In this document: positions 62,775 through 64,000 of the stretch, one piece after another
Layout: each line of letters begins with the position of its first letter
Position numbering within the stretch: position 1 is the first letter of the stretch
DNA from: Streptomyces sp. NBC_01353
Lineage (GTDB): Bacteria > Actinomycetota > Actinomycetes > Streptomycetales > Streptomycetaceae
Assembly (NCBI RefSeq): GCF_036237275.1
Contig: NZ_CP108352.1
Location: forward strand, 434,001 to 498,000
DNA: 64,000 bases
Reading direction: 5' to 3'
Notes under the pieces: model-generated
Told to the model about the DNA's origin: nothing
The model's input: only the letters and a program-made list of their open reading frames with translations
Databases searched by the model: none
Translations under genes and position numbers: made by a program

Positions 62775-64000
62775 GCGACCCCACTCCCGAAGCCCCCTTG
62801 GCCGACGCGGACGAGAACCGGCGCCAGGTGCTGTACTGGCGGTTGCTGGCGCGTCTGTTCGACCCGGAGGAGCAGCCCGGTCTGGAATCCGCGAGCCTCG
62901 CCGTCGTCGAGGACATCGGGCTGCCGCCCGGCCTGCTGGACCCGCAGGCCTCCGTCGACTCCGTCGTGCAGCGCCACCCCGAGCTGGCAGACGAATTCGA
63001 CGGTCTGATGGTGCCCGAGGACGGCGCCGAACCGCGCGACCGAGCGGCCGAGGTACGCCGCGCGGCACTGCTGTCCAAGGTCCTGCTCAACGTGTTCGCT
63101 TCCCCGTCCGGATCCGTCAGCGCCGGACAGCTCGCCGGCTGGCAGTCCGACGCGGGATGGCTGGAGCGTGCCCTCGGATGCCGGCCCGGCGACCTGCGCG
63201 GGGGTCGCTCCGGCGCCGGAGCGGGCGGGCCTGGCGTCAGCCCCTACGGCACCGGCGGGCGCAGCGGTACGCCGGACCTGAGCCGGCTGATTCCGCAGAT
63301 CGGGCCGGAGCTCGGCGCCATCGAGGCGGACCTCGTCAAGCGGATGCACCTGCGAGAGGTGCTCGCCGATCCGAAGCTCGCGTCCCGGCTCACGCCCAGC
63401 ATGTCGCTGATCGAGCAGTTGCTGCGGGACAAGAACAACCTCTCCGGGGTGGCGCTTGCGAACGCCAAGGCGCTGATCCGACGGTTCGTCGACGAGGTCG
63501 CCGAGGTGCTGCGTACGCAGGTGGAGAAGGCTTCCGTCGGGGAACTTGACCGCTCGGTCCCACCCAAGCGAGTCTTCCGGAACCTCGACGTGAACCGGAC
63601 GATCTGGAAGAACCTGACCAACTGGAGCCCGGAGGAGGAGCAGTTGTACGTCGACCGCCTCTACTACCGGCACACCGCGCGCAAGACGACGCCCCAGCGG
63701 CTGATCGTGGTCGTGGACCAGTCGGGCTCGATGGTCGACTCGATGGTGAACTGCACCATCCTCGCCTCGATCTTCGCCGGGCTGCCGAAGGTGGACGTCC
63801 ACCTCATCGCCTACGACACGCAGGCCCTCGACCTCACCCCATGGGTGCACGACCCCTTCGAGACCCTCCTGCGAACCCAGCTCGGCGGCGGCACCGACGG
63901 CACTGTCGCCATGGCGCTCGCCCAGCCGAAGATCGCCGAGCCTCGTAACACCGTCGTGGTGTGGATCTCCGACTTCTACGAATGGCGCAGTGAGGAACTC
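62771..64000 (+). CDS. vWA-domain protein (cut by right window edge)
   Basis: 410 residues visible, frame open at the edge. Residues 1-260 are helical with a Gly-rich linker at 143-167. The von Willebrand A domain starts near 308: LIVVVDQSGSMVDSMVNCTI carries the MIDAS DxSxS (D316, S318, S320), GGGTDG supplies T375 and VVVWISDFYEWR supplies D401, so the metal site is complete. Its counterpart in E. coli would be YehP. Such vWA proteins usually pair with MoxR-type AAA ATPases, which may lie beyond the edge. ATG overlaps the previous stop (ATGA). Confidence 0.82.
   Translation, partial: MSDPTPEAPLADADENRRQVLYWRLLARLFDPEEQPGLESASLAVVEDIGLPPGLLDPQASVDSVVQRHPELADEFDGLMVPEDGAEPRDRAAEVRRAALLSKVLLNVFASPSGSVSAGQLAGWQSDAGWLERALGCRPGDLRGGRSGAGAGGPGVSPYGTGGRSGTPDLSRLIPQIGPELGAIEADLVKRMHLREVLADPKLASRLTPSMSLIEQLLRDKNNLSGVALANAKALIRRFVDEVAEVLRTQVEKASVGELDRSVPPKRVFRNLDVNRTIWKNLTNWSPEEEQLYVDRLYYRHTARKTTPQRLIVVVDQSGSMVDSMVNCTILASIFAGLPKVDVHLIAYDTQALDLTPWVHDPFETLLRTQLGGGTDGTVAMALAQPKIAEPRNTVVVWISDFYEWRSEEL

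Overview
The window is very GC-rich, with strong third-position GC bias, many GTG/TTG starts preceded by GGAGG-type sites, and protein families typical of actinomycetes (DUF4916 NUDIX, PucR, ROK, SigJ-type ECF sigma factor, PP2C phosphatases with PAS domains, ricin-type CBM13 carbohydrases). It reads as a Streptomyces chromosome. The mixture of intact catabolic genes with an unusual number of decayed genes and insertion sequences suggests a chromosome arm rather than the core; that placement is inference. No rRNA, tRNA, CRISPR array or replication origin was recognised.

Layout. 1-7.8 kb: a PucR-like regulator cut by the left edge, a NUDIX protein, a Tat-exported gamma-glutamylcyclotransferase-like protein, a SUKH protein, a TetR gene divergent from an alkyl-DHAP-synthase-like flavoenzyme, a truncated TROVE gene and a DHFR-family reductase. 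7.9-12.6 kb: amino acid permease, PucR regulator and PLP decarboxylase, arranged as one catabolic unit. 12.6-20.6 kb: a PAS-PP2C phosphatase, a MOSC protein, an O-methyltransferase with a large internal in-frame deletion, a RhiA-like exported protein and several hypotheticals. 20.7-26.6 kb: DUF817 membrane protein, ABC exporter, HSP90 remnant, HPP membrane protein, lipid kinase. 26.6-30.5 kb: a second alkyl-DHAP-synthase-like enzyme divergent from a TetR-GlpD pair. 31-35 kb: a 1354-residue MolR/YehI-like protein. 35-39.6 kb: gene debris, WYL regulator/RidA pair, SigJ-type sigma factor. 40-42.7 kb: alpha/beta hydrolase and a HEAT / MerR-HEAT operon with a textbook MerR-type operator. 42.8-55 kb: a complete beta-glucan utilisation locus (ROK regulator, ABC importer, GH1 beta-glucosidase, two exported beta-helix proteins, GH16 glucanase). 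55-58.1 kb: two directly repeated copies of one IS5-family element around about 1 kb of cargo and gene fragments. 58-60.4 kb: DinB protein, collagen-like remnant, divergent MarR-like/TetR pair sharing three palindromes. 60.9-64 kb: a translationally coupled operon (SWIM-like zinc protein, unknown 462-residue protein, vWA protein) running off the right edge.

How the parts work together. In the glucan locus the exported GH16 enzyme and beta-helix proteins would cut polymer outside the cell, the lipoprotein and two permeases import the oligosaccharides, and GH1 hydrolyses them. Related AT-rich semi-palindromes lie upstream of the importer, the GH16 operon and the second beta-helix gene, suggesting common control by the ROK repressor. 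The lipid kinase, alkyl-DHAP-synthase-like enzyme, TetR and GlpD suggest a glycerolipid module. The right-edge operon and the 1354-residue protein resemble parts of the E. coli yehI/yehLMPQ set, 26 kb apart here. The most notable items are the right-edge SWIM/vWA operon, the inferred ROK regulon, the MerR-HEAT pair, the duplicated flavoenzymes and the IS-driven gene decay.
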